A stretch of 64,000 bases of DNA from Rhodanobacter sp. C05 (GCF_002001165.1 NZ_MUNQ01000009.1:310001-374000), one strand, 5' to 3'; counted from the stretch's first letter, positions 17,480 through 26,093 are shown. The notes: generated by a model from the sequence alone, not told the origin. Numbers and translations: made by a program.

Positions 17480-18145
17480 TCAAGCTCTCGACAGCAGCCG
17501 GCCACCCATCGCCGCATTGACAGCCACCACGATCGCGACGGCCAGCGCGTGCGTCAGCAAGTCGGTCGCGGCCGCATCGTATGAATGGCAAATCTCCAGC
17601 AGGCTGGCCGAGGCGGCCGCGCTGGCCAGCCCGACCATGACGGCGGTAAGCACCGGCCGCAGTGGACATGCGCGTCGCAGCAACACGATCAGCAACACGG
17701 ACAGTGGTACCGAGAAGCTGATGATGAAGACCAGGCAATCAGCGGACTGATGCATGGTGGCGAGTTGTGTGCCAGGAGCGATCAAATCGCGCACATGCAC
17801 GCGCAGGCAGCCGAGGCCGCTGGCGCCGACCCACAACAGTGCACCCGGCAGTGGCAGCCATGCCCAGGCTGCACGCCGTCCCGGCACTCCCAAGGCAAAA
17901 GCAGCCCACGCCGCCGTAATCGCGGTGATCACCGCACCCATGCCAGCCCAGCCGAGATCCGGTGTACCAGCCCAGCGACGCAACATCGGATCCAGGCCGT
18001 AATGCATCAGCAGTACCGCCGCGATCGCCGCCACGACCAGCAACCAGCCGGCGGTGCGCAGCCATGGCGGCAACAGACGCCGCACCGGCACCAGTTCGGT
18101 GCCGAGCTGGTCGATCAATGCCTCATGCGATCGCGGGTCGGACAT
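17480..18145 (-). CDS. nrsF: NrsF-type (DUF1109) membrane anti-sigma factor
   Basis: 221 residues from ATG 18145; a TTG three codons earlier overlaps the sigF stop. Six hydrophobic segments after a short cytoplasmic N-terminus (LIDQLGTELVPVRRLLPPW). NrsF holds SigF at the membrane in Caulobacter and releases it under chromate, cadmium or other thiol stress through conserved cysteines; Cys residues are visible at GLGCLRVHVRD, SADCLVF, RRACPLRP and EICHSYD. Directly downstream of sigF, as in known pairs. Confidence 0.88.
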   Translation of the reverse strand: MSDPRSHEALIDQLGTELVPVRRLLPPWLRTAGWLLVVAAIAAVLLMHYGLDPMLRRWAGTPDLGWAGMGAVITAITAAWAAFALGVPGRRAAWAWLPLPGALLWVGASGLGCLRVHVRDLIAPGTQLATMHQSADCLVFIISFSVPLSVLLIVLLRRACPLRPVLTAVMVGLASAAASASLLEICHSYDAAATDLLTHALAVAIVVAVNAAMGGRLLSRA

Positions 18146-18150
18146 GGTGT

Positions 18151-18816
18151 TCAAGATTCTCCATGGAAACGTTCGCGCAGCGCCTTCAGCGCGCGATGCA
18201 GATTCACTTTCAACGCGCCGGTGTTGCGCCCGGTAAGTTCGGCCGTTTCGCCCAGCGAGCGCTCACGCAAGCCCAATTGCTCCACCGCCTCACGTTGACC
18301 CGGCGGCAACTCGGCGATCGCGGCACGCAGGCGCTGCGCACGTTGCTCGCTTTCTACGGCAGCGCTGGCATCGTCGACATCGGGATGGCGATCCAGTGCG
18401 AAGTCATCATGCACCTCGCGGCTGTCACGCCGACCGCGACTGCGCAGCGCGTCGATCGCACGGCGGCTGGCGATTGCGCTGAGCCACGCATCGTACGAGC
18501 GCGTCGGATCATAGGTATGACGCACGCGATGCACGGTGATCAGGGTTTCCTGCACCACGTCATCCAGATGATCCTGCGCCACGCCCTGCCGGCGTGCCGC
18601 TGCACGGATCAACGCCACCGAATCGGCCAGCACCTTCTCGTAGGCACGCCGGTCACCCGCCTGCGCAGCCGCCATCCACGCCGCCCGACGCTGGTCGGGC
18701 GATTCGCTGTCGTTGGCTGCGGCAACATCGGCTGGCACGGACTGATTGGCACTCGCCCACGGGGTAAGGCCACTATCTAGACTCATGAAGCCGCTTGCGG
18801 TCAAGGCTTGCGGCAT
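18151..18816 (-). CDS. sigF: ECF sigma factor, SigF family
   Basis: 221 residues from ATG 18816, preceded by GGAG. Region 2 (LIRAAARRQG, DDVVQETLITVHRVRHTYDPTRSYDAWLSAIASRRAIDALR) and region 4 (LPPGQREAVEQLGLRERSLGETAELTGRNTGALKVNLHRALKALRE) are clear. The RSYDAWLxAIxxxxxxDxLR block is typical of the SigF/NrsF group. A promoter of SigF type lies 34 bp upstream, so the gene probably activates itself; a second serves the divergent dipZ-msrB. Confidence 0.92.
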   Translation of the reverse strand: MPQALTASGFMSLDSGLTPWASANQSVPADVAAANDSESPDQRRAAWMAAAQAGDRRAYEKVLADSVALIRAAARRQGVAQDHLDDVVQETLITVHRVRHTYDPTRSYDAWLSAIASRRAIDALRSRGRRDSREVHDDFALDRHPDVDDASAAVESEQRAQRLRAAIAELPPGQREAVEQLGLRERSLGETAELTGRNTGALKVNLHRALKALRERFHGES

Positions 18817-18849
18817 GACTGCTCCAGATCGGGAACTCTTGATCAGGCA

Positions 18850-18875
18850 TTCGCTGCAACCTGCACAGGAGTTAC
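18850..18875 (-). promoter_or_regulatory. SigF-type promoter for sigF-nrsF
   Basis: On the minus strand GTAACT (18875-18870), exactly 16 bases, then CGAA (18853-18850). This matches the Caulobacter SigF consensus GTAACC-N16-CGAA with one change. The -10 lies 34 bp before the sigF start codon, the right distance for a short leader. Confidence 0.75.
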
Positions 18876-18921
18876 CTCGTATCTAACCATCGCAAGGCAA
18901 GTGTGGCTGACATCGCCTGAG

Positions 18922-18947
18922 GTAACCGCAACCAACCCGCCTGCGAA
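18922..18947 (+). promoter_or_regulatory. SigF-type promoter for dipZ-msrB
   Basis: GTAACC (18922-18927), exactly 16 bases, then CGAA (18944-18947): a perfect match to the Caulobacter SigF consensus. It lies 33 bp upstream of the dipZ start and points away from sigF. Confidence 0.8.
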
Positions 18948-18979
18948 TAGCCACACACCACCCAACGGATGACGCTCTC

Positions 18980-20701
18980 ATGCTCGTGTTGATCCTCGCC
19001 TACCTCGGCGGCGTACTGACCATCCTCAGTCCCTGCATACTGCCGGTGCTGCCGTTTGTGTTCGCCCGCTCGGACCGGCCGTTCATGCGCAACGGCCTGC
19101 CGATGCTGCTGGGCATGGCGATCACGTTCGCCGCGGTGGCCACGCTGGCCGCGCTCGGTGGTGGCTGGGCCGTACACGCGAACCAGTACGGCCGCGTCAT
19201 CGCCTTGGTAGTGCTGGCCTTCCTTGGACTGACCCTGCTGTCGACCCATCTGGCCGAATGGATCACCCGCCCGTTCGTGGCGCTCGGCAACCGGCTGTCG
19301 CAGCGTTCGGCCGGCGATGGCGACTCGATCTGGTCCGCCGCCGGCCTCGGCGTCGCCACCGGCCTGCTGTGGGCGCCGTGCGCCGGGCCGATCCTCGGCC
19401 TGCTGCTGACCGGCGCGGCGCTGAACGGTGCCAGCGTACAGACCACCTTGCTGTTGCTCACGTATGCGGGCGGCGCAGCCACCTCGCTCGGCCTTGCGCT
19501 GCTGATTGGCGGCAAGATGTTCGCGTTGATGAAGCGCTCGCTGGGCGCCGGCGAATGGGTGCGCCGCGTACTCGGCGTGCTGGTGCTCGCTGGCGTGGCC
19601 TGCATCGCACTGGGGCTGGATACCGGCCTGCTCACCCGCGTCTCGCTGGCCAGCACCGGCGGCATCGAACAGAAGCTGATCAATGCGGTGCGCCCGACAC
19701 CGGCACCGGAGCCGGTACTGAAAGCCGGCGACCCATTGCCGGTGGAAGGCCAGATGCCGTCGCTGGCTGGCGCCACGCAATGGCTCAACAGTCCGCCACT
19801 GACCACCGAATCGCTGCGCGGCAAGGTGGTGCTGGTCGACTTCTGGACCTATTCCTGCATCAACTGCATCCGCTCGCTGCCGTATGTGCGCGGCTGGGCC
19901 GACAAGTACAAGGATCACGGTCTGGTAGTGATCGGCGTACACGCACCGGAGTTCGCATTCGAGAAGGATCCGGCCAACGTGGCCAAGGCCGTGAAGGACC
20001 TGGGCGTCGATTACCCGGTCGCTCTGGATGACAACTACGCGATCTGGCAGGGCTTCAACAACGAATACTGGCCGGCGCATTACTTCATCGACGCGCAGGG
20101 GCAGATCCGTCATCACCACTTTGGCGAAGGCGGCTACCAGGAAAGCGAGGACGTGATCCGCCAGCTGCTGACCGCAGCCGGCCAGAAGGACCTGCCGGGC
20201 GGCCACATCAGCGATGACCACCACGGCGTCGAAGCCGCCGCATCGGGCGACCCCACCCGCTCGCCGGAAACCTATGTCGGCTATGCGCGTGCGCAGAACT
20301 TCGTCGGCGGCAAGGTGGCGCATGACGATGCCGCGGATTACCACACACCCGACTCCCTCGCCGCGGATCAATGGTCGCTGGATGGCCACTGGAACGTGCA
20401 CGGCGAAAGCGCGCAGCTGGACAAAACCGGTGGCAGCATCGTCTACCGCTTCCGCGGCCGCGACCTGCACCTCGTGCTCGGCCCGGCCAGCGACGGCAAG
20501 CCGGTCCGCTTCCGCGTCACCATCGACGGCAAAGCACCCGGTGCCGACCACGGCATGGATACCGACGCCGACGGTAACGGCACGATCACCGCACAGCGCC
20601 AGTATCAGCTGGTGCGCCAGGCCAACGGCAGTGGCGAACGGTTGTTCCAGGTCACCTTCCTGGATCCCGGTGTGCAGGCGTACGCCTTCACGTTCGGCTG
20701 A
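18980..20701 (+). CDS. dipZ: DipZ: CcdA-type thiol transporter fused to thioredoxin and a C-terminal beta domain
   Basis: 573 residues, three parts. Residues 1-225: a CcdA/DsbD-like membrane domain with the paired cysteines of LSPCILPVLPF and LWAPCAGPILG, which carry electrons across the inner membrane. Residues about 260-405: a TlpA-like thioredoxin with the redox motif CINC in YSCINCIRSLP. Residues about 430-573: a jelly-roll-like domain of the kind found at the end of mycobacterial DipZ. It would deliver reducing power from cytoplasmic thioredoxin to the periplasm. The next gene is an exported MsrB, an obvious electron acceptor. Transcription from a SigF-type promoter is predicted. Confidence 0.92.
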   Translation: MLVLILAYLGGVLTILSPCILPVLPFVFARSDRPFMRNGLPMLLGMAITFAAVATLAALGGGWAVHANQYGRVIALVVLAFLGLTLLSTHLAEWITRPFVALGNRLSQRSAGDGDSIWSAAGLGVATGLLWAPCAGPILGLLLTGAALNGASVQTTLLLLTYAGGAATSLGLALLIGGKMFALMKRSLGAGEWVRRVLGVLVLAGVACIALGLDTGLLTRVSLASTGGIEQKLINAVRPTPAPEPVLKAGDPLPVEGQMPSLAGATQWLNSPPLTTESLRGKVVLVDFWTYSCINCIRSLPYVRGWADKYKDHGLVVIGVHAPEFAFEKDPANVAKAVKDLGVDYPVALDDNYAIWQGFNNEYWPAHYFIDAQGQIRHHHFGEGGYQESEDVIRQLLTAAGQKDLPGGHISDDHHGVEAAASGDPTRSPETYVGYARAQNFVGGKVAHDDAADYHTPDSLAADQWSLDGHWNVHGESAQLDKTGGSIVYRFRGRDLHLVLGPASDGKPVRFRVTIDGKAPGADHGMDTDADGNGTITAQRQYQLVRQANGSGERLFQVTFLDPGVQAYAFTFG

Positions 20702-20737
20702 TCCTTTTCATCCACAGCTATCTCCACGGAGGTTGCC

Positions 20738-21337
20738 ATGTCACGCCTCGATGAAACCCTCGCGATGGATCGCCGCCGTTTCCTGCGCACCGCGCTTACT
20801 GGAGGCGCATTGCTGGTGGCCGGCGGTAGCCTGGTCATCCCGCGCCTGTTTGCCGCCGACAACAAACCGGTCGGCAAACCCGGCAACGTGTTGCTGGAAA
20901 TCTTCGCCGACAATGGCCGCGACCTCGGCCTGCGCCAGGTGCCGAAGCTGGTGCTGACCGACGCGCAATGGCGCCAGCGGCTGTCGCCGGCAGCCTTCGA
21001 CGTGATGCGTCGCAACGGTACCGAAATGGCCTTCAGTGGCCCGCATGAAAAACTCGGCATTGGCCTATTCCGCTGCTCCGGCTGCGCTACCGCGCTGTAC
21101 GACGCGGCAACCGAATTCGACTCCGGCACCGGCTGGCCCAGCTTCTGGCAACCGATTGCAGCGCGCAATGTGATCCAGAATCGCGACAGCAGCTTCGGCA
21201 TGGATCGCACCGCGATCAGCTGCGCCGGCTGCGACAGCCACCTCGGCCATGTCTTCGACGATGGCCCGCAGCCAACCGGCCTGCGCTACTGCATGAATTC
21301 GGTAGCACTGCGCTTCGTGGCACGAGCGGACGGCTGA
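20738..21337 (+). CDS. msrB: Tat-exported peptide-methionine (R)-S-oxide reductase
   Basis: 199 residues. The start carries a twin-arginine signal (MDRRRFLRTALTGGALLV), so unlike most MsrB it is a folded periplasmic enzyme. The catalytic Cys is in RYCMNSVALRF; two zinc pairs, CSGC and CAGC, are intact; the substrate-site block FDSGTGWPSFWQP is present. It repairs Met-R-sulfoxide in oxidised envelope proteins. It is 36 bp after dipZ, which can recycle its disulfide, and both lie behind a SigF-type promoter. Confidence 0.93.
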   Translation: MSRLDETLAMDRRRFLRTALTGGALLVAGGSLVIPRLFAADNKPVGKPGNVLLEIFADNGRDLGLRQVPKLVLTDAQWRQRLSPAAFDVMRRNGTEMAFSGPHEKLGIGLFRCSGCATALYDAATEFDSGTGWPSFWQPIAARNVIQNRDSSFGMDRTAISCAGCDSHLGHVFDDGPQPTGLRYCMNSVALRFVARADG

Positions 21338-21341
21338 GCTG

Positions 21342-21363
21342 TACCGGCGATATACCGGCGATG
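21342..21363. repeat. Tandem 11-bp repeat after msrB
   Basis: TACCGGCGATA (21342-21352) is followed directly by TACCGGCGATG (21353-21363). It lies in the 120-bp gap before the SH3-domain gene; possible slippage product or small operator. Confidence 0.5.
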
Positions 21364-21458
21364 TATGGCAGATGACCTACTCAAACATCGCTGTTGATAT
21401 CGCCATGCCATCACGCGCATATACTGCAGGTGACTTCCACCCGCTGGAGATCGTCCGC

Positions 21459-22166
21459 ATGAAACGCCTGACCCGTTTTGCCCTTGCATCACTGTCTTTG
21501 GCGTCACTCGCGCTAGCGCTCCCTGCGCTCGCACAGGATGGCGCCGCCTATGTCACCGGCAACGTCAACATGCGTGCCGGCCCCGACCCGAGCTACCCAC
21601 TGATCGACCAGCTTCCGGCCGGCACCGGCATCAGCGTGCAGGGCTGCACGAATGGCTGGGAATGGTGCGATGTCATCGCACAAGACAACAACCGTGGTTG
21701 GGTGGCCGGCAATTTCATCGGCTACCAGTACCAGGACCAGCCCGTGCTGCTACCCGAATACGGGGCGCAGATCGGCATTCCGATCGTCAGCTTCGTGATC
21801 GGCGCGTATTGGGATAACTATTATCGCGGCCGCCCGTTCTATAACGATCGCGACAACTGGTATCGCCGCCGCATCGACGTACGGCCGCCGCCACCGATTC
21901 GTCAGCCGTACCGCTACAGCGGACCGGTGCGCAACGGGGGCGAGCCAGGCTACCCAACCTATCACCCGACGATGCCGGGCCATCTGGGACCGGTTAGCCC
22001 CGGCCGTCCCATGCAACCGATGGAGAATGGCCGGCCCGCGGAGAATGGCCGGCCGCAGCAATACGGCAACCATTCACCGGCGCCTGCTCCCAATCACGCC
22101 CCGCCAGCCCGGCCTGGCAACGAAAAGACTCCGCCGCCGCGCAAAGACGATCACGACAACCACTGA
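21459..22166 (+). CDS. Secreted SH3b-domain protein with Pro/Asn-rich tail (paralogue 1)
   Basis: 235 residues from ATG 21459 after CTGGAG. Signal peptide ending at LPALAQ, one bacterial SH3 domain (TGNVNMRAGPDPSYPLIDQLPAG, GCTNGWEWCDV, RGWVAGNFI; residues about 28-90), a conserved IGIPIVSFVIGAYW DNYYRGRPFY stretch that may insert into or lie along the membrane, then a tail rich in Pro, Asn, Gly and Arg. The two cysteines flanking NGWEW probably form a disulfide. It has a close paralogue at 25258. Bacterial SH3b domains often bind peptidoglycan; an envelope role is inferred. Confidence 0.85.
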   Translation: MKRLTRFALASLSLASLALALPALAQDGAAYVTGNVNMRAGPDPSYPLIDQLPAGTGISVQGCTNGWEWCDVIAQDNNRGWVAGNFIGYQYQDQPVLLPEYGAQIGIPIVSFVIGAYWDNYYRGRPFYNDRDNWYRRRIDVRPPPPIRQPYRYSGPVRNGGEPGYPTYHPTMPGHLGPVSPGRPMQPMENGRPAENGRPQQYGNHSPAPAPNHAPPARPGNEKTPPPRKDDHDNH

Positions 22167-22257
22167 TCATCCAGCTATCCACTGACCGCAGGCTGGGTGA
22201 ACGGAATCACCCCGCCTGCCGGTTACACTGATCGCCCGCCTTAGTCAGTTGCCTCAG

Positions 22258-22686
22258 ATGCACCGACTCTTGCTGCTTACCGCCATTCTGCTGCTTGTCA
22301 GTACAGTCATGCTGCCGCTGGCGAGTGCCGCCGATGGCCTTTCCCGGCTCGACATCATCGATCGCCAGGTCGGCACGGGCGCTCTCGCCCGCAACGGTAC
22401 CGAGGTCGAACTCAACTACACCGGCTGGCTGTACGACGAAAGCGCGAAGGATCATCACGGCGCGAAAGTCGACAGCTCGTACGACCACGGCCAGACGATC
22501 AGCTTCACCCTCGGCGAAGGCAAGGTCATTCCCGGCTGGGACAAGGGCATCAAGGGCATGCGCGTGGGTGGCAAGCGCACCCTGCTGATCCCGCCGAAAC
22601 TCGGCTACGGCGGTCGCCGTGTCGGCAACGTGGTACCGCCCGACGCGTCGCTGGTGTTCGATATCGAACTGGTCAGCGTGCACTAG
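22258..22686 (+). CDS. Exported FKBP-type peptidyl-prolyl isomerase
   Basis: 142 residues from ATG 22258. Signal peptide (to about residue 25, LASAAD) and a single FKBP domain with VELNYTGWLYDE, FTLGEGKVIPGWDKGIKGMRVGGKRTLLIPPKLGYG and SLVFDIELVSV. All the residues lining the FK506 site (Tyr, Phe, Val-Ile, Trp, Tyr) appear present. Acts on periplasmic proline bonds. About 90 bp after the SH3 gene; cotranscription is uncertain. Confidence 0.92.
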   Translation: MHRLLLLTAILLLVSTVMLPLASAADGLSRLDIIDRQVGTGALARNGTEVELNYTGWLYDESAKDHHGAKVDSSYDHGQTISFTLGEGKVIPGWDKGIKGMRVGGKRTLLIPPKLGYGGRRVGNVVPPDASLVFDIELVSVH

Positions 22687-22767
22687 CAGTCCAAAATTTT
22701 GCCGCAGTATCTTCCCGTGGATCGTTCAGCGGTCAATACTCTGATATCGCCATTGTCAGGTATTGCC

Positions 22768-23847
22768 ATGACCGAGCTGCTTTCGCCCGACGTGCTCGCT
22801 CCGCAGTCGCTCGATCACGCGCTGGCACTGCCGGCGCGCTATTACACCGACCCACGCATGCCGGCACTGGATGCCGCCGCGGTGTTCGCGCAGAGCTGGC
22901 AGCTGGTGTGTCATCAGTCTCAACTGAACGGCGTGGGCGATCATGTGGTGACCGCGATCGCCGGATTGCCACTGCTGATCGTGCGCAGCGACGAGTCCAC
23001 GATTCGTGCGTTCCACAATGTGTGCCGGCATCGGGCCGGGCCGATTGCCAGCTGCGACGGTCGCGGCGCGACCGCGCTGCGCTGCCGTTACCACGGGTGG
23101 ACCTACGGGCTCGATGGCGTGCTGCGCGGTGCACCGGAGATGGGCCGCACGCCCGACTTCAACCCGGCCGAGATCCGCTTGCCCGAGGTGCGCGTGCAGG
23201 TGTGGCAAGGACTGGTGTTCATTGCCACGAATGAGGCGCCGCCGTTCGAAGATTTCGCCGCCGGCATCGATGCACGACTCGGCCCGGATCGCTCGCTGGC
23301 CGGCTTTGAATTCCATCACCGCGCCAGCTGGGAAGTGGCATGCAACTGGAAGGTGTACGTGGACAACTACCTGGAGGGTTACCACGTACCGCACATCCAT
23401 CCCGGCCTCAACAGCGTGCTGGATTACCGCAGCTACATCACCGAGACGGCCGAGTGGTATTCGTTCCAGTTCAGTCCCCTGGAGAGCGGTGACAATCTGT
23501 ACGGCAGCGGCGAGGCGCTGTACTACTTCCTGTATCCGAACGCGATGCTCAACATCCTGCCCGGCCGGCTGCAGACCAACCGCGTGCTGCCGCTGGGCGT
23601 GGACCGTTGTCGCGTCGAGTTCGATTTCTACTACGCACCGGCCAGCACTCCCGAAGCGCTGGCACGCCGCGCCAGAGACATCGCATTCAGCGATGAGGTG
23701 CAGGTCGAGGACGTGACGATCTGCGAAGACGTTCAGCGCGGCCTCGCTTCCGGTTCCTATGAAGCCGGGCGACTGAATCCGCTGCGCGAAAACGCGGTGC
23801 ATCACTTCCACGAACTGCTGCGCCGCGCGTATCGCCAGCAGACATGA
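22768..23847 (+). CDS. Rieske non-haem iron oxygenase, alpha subunit
   Basis: 359 residues from ATG 22768. Rieske 2Fe-2S ligands CRH and, 18 residues on, CRYHGW (residues about 85-110). The mononuclear iron site is in DNYLEGYHVPHIHPGL (two His), a form seen in choline- or carnitine-monooxygenase-like and quaternary-amine demethylating enzymes rather than in classic ring dioxygenases. No reductase or ferredoxin gene is near, so electrons must come from elsewhere. Its stop overlaps the start of the APC permease by 4 bp, suggesting the permease brings in its substrate. Confidence 0.9.
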   Translation: MTELLSPDVLAPQSLDHALALPARYYTDPRMPALDAAAVFAQSWQLVCHQSQLNGVGDHVVTAIAGLPLLIVRSDESTIRAFHNVCRHRAGPIASCDGRGATALRCRYHGWTYGLDGVLRGAPEMGRTPDFNPAEIRLPEVRVQVWQGLVFIATNEAPPFEDFAAGIDARLGPDRSLAGFEFHHRASWEVACNWKVYVDNYLEGYHVPHIHPGLNSVLDYRSYITETAEWYSFQFSPLESGDNLYGSGEALYYFLYPNAMLNILPGRLQTNRVLPLGVDRCRVEFDFYYAPASTPEALARRARDIAFSDEVQVEDVTICEDVQRGLASGSYEAGRLNPLRENAVHHFHELLRRAYRQQT

Positions 23848-25148
23848 GTACCAACACACGGCCGCTTGGGCTGTGGATGCTGATAGCGCTGGTGGTCGGC
23901 AACATGATCGGCTCCGGCGTGTTCCTGCTGCCGGCGGCATTGGCGCCGTACGGGGCAGCAAGCGTGCTTGGCTGGGGGCTGACCCTTGGTGGTGCACTGC
24001 TGCTGGCACTGGTCTATGCCTGGCTGGCCAAGGCGATCCGCAACCACGGCGGCGGTTACGGTTACGCGCGGCATGCCTTTGGTGACGGCGCCGGCTTCGT
24101 GGCGGCATGGAGCTACTGGATCAGCGTGTGGACGGCCAATGCGGCGATCGCGGTAGCGTTTGCTGGCAGCCTCGGCGCGGTGTGGCCGGCCGCCACGGCG
24201 ACGCCGTTACGCGGTGCGACCTGTGCGCTCGGAGCATTGTGGTTTTGCACTGCGGTGAGTCTCGCCGGCGTACGTGAAGCAGCACGCGTGCAACTGGTCA
24301 CCACCCTGCTCAAACTGGTGCCGCTGGTGGTGTTCGGTGTGATCGGCCTCGGCTGGATCCATGCTGGCGCCTATCGGCCATTCAACCCCAGTGGACAGCC
24401 ACTGTTCCAGGCCACCACAGCCGTCGCCGCATTGACGCTGTGGGCCTTGCTGGGACTGGAAGCAGCCACGGTGCCGACCGGTGTGGTGCACGATCCCGAA
24501 CGCAACGTGCCACGCGCCACTGTGATCGGGATGCTGATCGCCGGCATCACCACCATGCTCGCTTGCACCGTGGTGATCGGCCTGCTGCCGCTCGACGTAC
24601 TGCGCAACTCGGCGGCGCCAATGGCCGAGGCGGCCAGCCGGCTGTGGGGGCCGGTCGCGGGTATCGGCATCGGCGTAGTCGCCACGATTTCCTGTTTCGG
24701 CGCACTCAATGGCTGGGTGCTGCTGCAGGCGCAGACACCGCTGGCAGCGGCACAGGACCGTGTGTTCCCGGCATCGTTTGCGCGACTGGATCGCCATGGC
24801 ACTCCACGTTTCGGCCTGTTGCTGAGCAGTGTGCTGGCCAGCACCCTGATCGTTGCCAACTACAACCGCAGTCTGGTCGCGCTCTTCACTTTCTCGATCC
24901 TGCTGTCCACCGCCGCCACGCTGCTGCCGTATGTGCTGACCGTATTGGCGTGGTGGCGCATCGATACTTCAGCCGCCTGGGGAAAGCGACTGATCGCCGC
25001 CGGTGCCTTGATTTACAGCCTGTGGGCGCTGATCGGTACTGGCATGGAATCCCTGCTGTGGGGTGGTGTGCTGCTGCTGGCCGGGCTGCCGATCCATCTC
25101 TGGCAGCGCATCCACGCTCATCCGCACAAGCAAGCCCAGTCAGGTTGA
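23844..25148 (+). CDS. APC-superfamily amino-acid permease
   Basis: 434 residues, about 12 membrane segments. The substrate-binding loop of helix 1 reads GNMIGSGVFLLPA, as in AdiC and related exchangers, and helix 6 has ALLGLEAATVPTGVVHDPERNVPRAT, the consensus of the family. It is translationally coupled (ATGA) to the Rieske oxygenase, so it likely moves the same compound or the amine product. Specificity cannot be read from the sequence. Confidence 0.9.
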   Translation: MSTNTRPLGLWMLIALVVGNMIGSGVFLLPAALAPYGAASVLGWGLTLGGALLLALVYAWLAKAIRNHGGGYGYARHAFGDGAGFVAAWSYWISVWTANAAIAVAFAGSLGAVWPAATATPLRGATCALGALWFCTAVSLAGVREAARVQLVTTLLKLVPLVVFGVIGLGWIHAGAYRPFNPSGQPLFQATTAVAALTLWALLGLEAATVPTGVVHDPERNVPRATVIGMLIAGITTMLACTVVIGLLPLDVLRNSAAPMAEAASRLWGPVAGIGIGVVATISCFGALNGWVLLQAQTPLAAAQDRVFPASFARLDRHGTPRFGLLLSSVLASTLIVANYNRSLVALFTFSILLSTAATLLPYVLTVLAWWRIDTSAAWGKRLIAAGALIYSLWALIGTGMESLLWGGVLLLAGLPIHLWQRIHAHPHKQAQSG

Positions 25149-25257
25149 TCGCGCTTGCACGTCAGCCGCAACAGGCCCACAGTGGGAAGGCATAGATCGT
25201 GACACATGCGTACATGAGGAAGTCTTTTAGCGGACAACGACTCAGGAGATGCCATCG

Positions 25258-26046
25258 ATGAAACGTCTTGCATGGTTGGTTCTGTCTTCAATTGCACTGG
25301 CTGTACCCGCCTTGGCCCAGGCTGCCGACGGCTTCGTCACCGGCAACGTCAACCTGCGCGCCGGGCCGGACTCGGCATATCCACTGATCCTCACGATTCC
25401 TGCCGGCACTCCGGTCAACATCCAGGGCTGCACCGCCGGTTGGGAATGGTGCGATGTGATCACCATGGATGCACGCGGCTGGGTAGCCGGCACGTTCATC
25501 CAGTACCAGTATCAAAACCAGCCGGTGGTGGTACAGGAGTACGGCGCGAACATCGGCATTCCGATCATCAGCTTCGTGATCGGTACCTACTGGAGCAACT
25601 ACTACAGCAATCGTCCGTTCTATCGCCAGCGCAATGACTGGTACCGCCGGCCGATCATCAGCCGCCCGCCGCCGCGTCCCATCCATCGCCCACCGCCGCG
25701 CCCGCAGCCGGGCCATGGAAACAGACCGCCGCCGCGCCCCGGCATCGGCAATCCAGGCAATGGCAACCACCCATCGCCGGGCCAAGGCAATCGGCCACCA
25801 CCGAACCAGGGTAATCGCCCTTCGCCAGGCCAGGGAAACCGGCCGCCACCGGGGCAAGGGAACCGTCCACCTCCGGCACAAGGAAATCGCCCACCGCCGC
25901 CGCAAGGTGGCCGACCTGGCCAGGGTAACCGTCCGCCGCCGGGTCAGGGCAACGGCTCCGGCAATCGTCCACCACAGGGCCAGGGCAAGCCGCCCAAACC
26001 ACAGACCCGTCCGGCACCTGTCGACAAGAACAACAACGGCAACTGA
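25258..26046 (+). CDS. Secreted SH3b-domain protein with GNRPPPGQ repeats (paralogue 2)
   Basis: 262 residues. ATG 25258 is preferred to the ATG at 25249 because AGGAG (25244-25248) is correctly spaced only for the former. Signal peptide to LAQA, one SH3b domain (NVNLRAGPDSAYPLILTIPAG, GCTAGWEWCDV, RGWVAGTFI), the conserved IGIPIISFVIGTYWSNYYSNRPFYRQ stretch shared with the protein at 21459, then a long repetitive tail of GNRPPPGQ-like units (residues about 155-250). A strong terminator follows. The tail would be extended, basic and flexible, suiting a wall or outer-membrane contact; function unknown. Confidence 0.85.
   Translation: MKRLAWLVLSSIALAVPALAQAADGFVTGNVNLRAGPDSAYPLILTIPAGTPVNIQGCTAGWEWCDVITMDARGWVAGTFIQYQYQNQPVVVQEYGANIGIPIISFVIGTYWSNYYSNRPFYRQRNDWYRRPIISRPPPRPIHRPPPRPQPGHGNRPPPRPGIGNPGNGNHPSPGQGNRPPPNQGNRPSPGQGNRPPPGQGNRPPPAQGNRPPPPQGGRPGQGNRPPPGQGNGSGNRPPQGQGKPPKPQTRPAPVDKNNNGN
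25719..25990. repeat. Degenerate coding repeats, Gly-Asn-Arg-Pro-Pro-Pro units
   Basis: About ten imperfect 21-30 bp units coding GNRPPPGQ variants in the tail of the SH3 protein. Codon choice differs between units, so they are old enough to have drifted. Confidence 0.7.
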
Positions 26047-26058
26047 AGCGCTGCACTC

Positions 26059-26093
26059 GCAAAAACGCCGCGGACAAGCCGCGGCGTTTTTGC
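26059..26093. terminator. Bidirectional rho-independent terminator
   Basis: A perfect 15-bp stem (GCAAAAACGCCGCGG at 26059-26073 with its complement at 26079-26093) and a 5-base loop. A-run on one side and T-run on the other make it work for both the SH3 gene and the opposing HExxH gene. Confidence 0.92.

Noticed and set aside
18872..20551. A 559-codon open frame antisense to dipZ
   Set aside because: DipZ and its promoter are clear on the plus strand; the antisense product has no recognisable domain.
25719..25990. CRISPR-like periodic sequence
   Set aside because: The units are in-frame Pro-rich codons, imperfect and without unique spacers.
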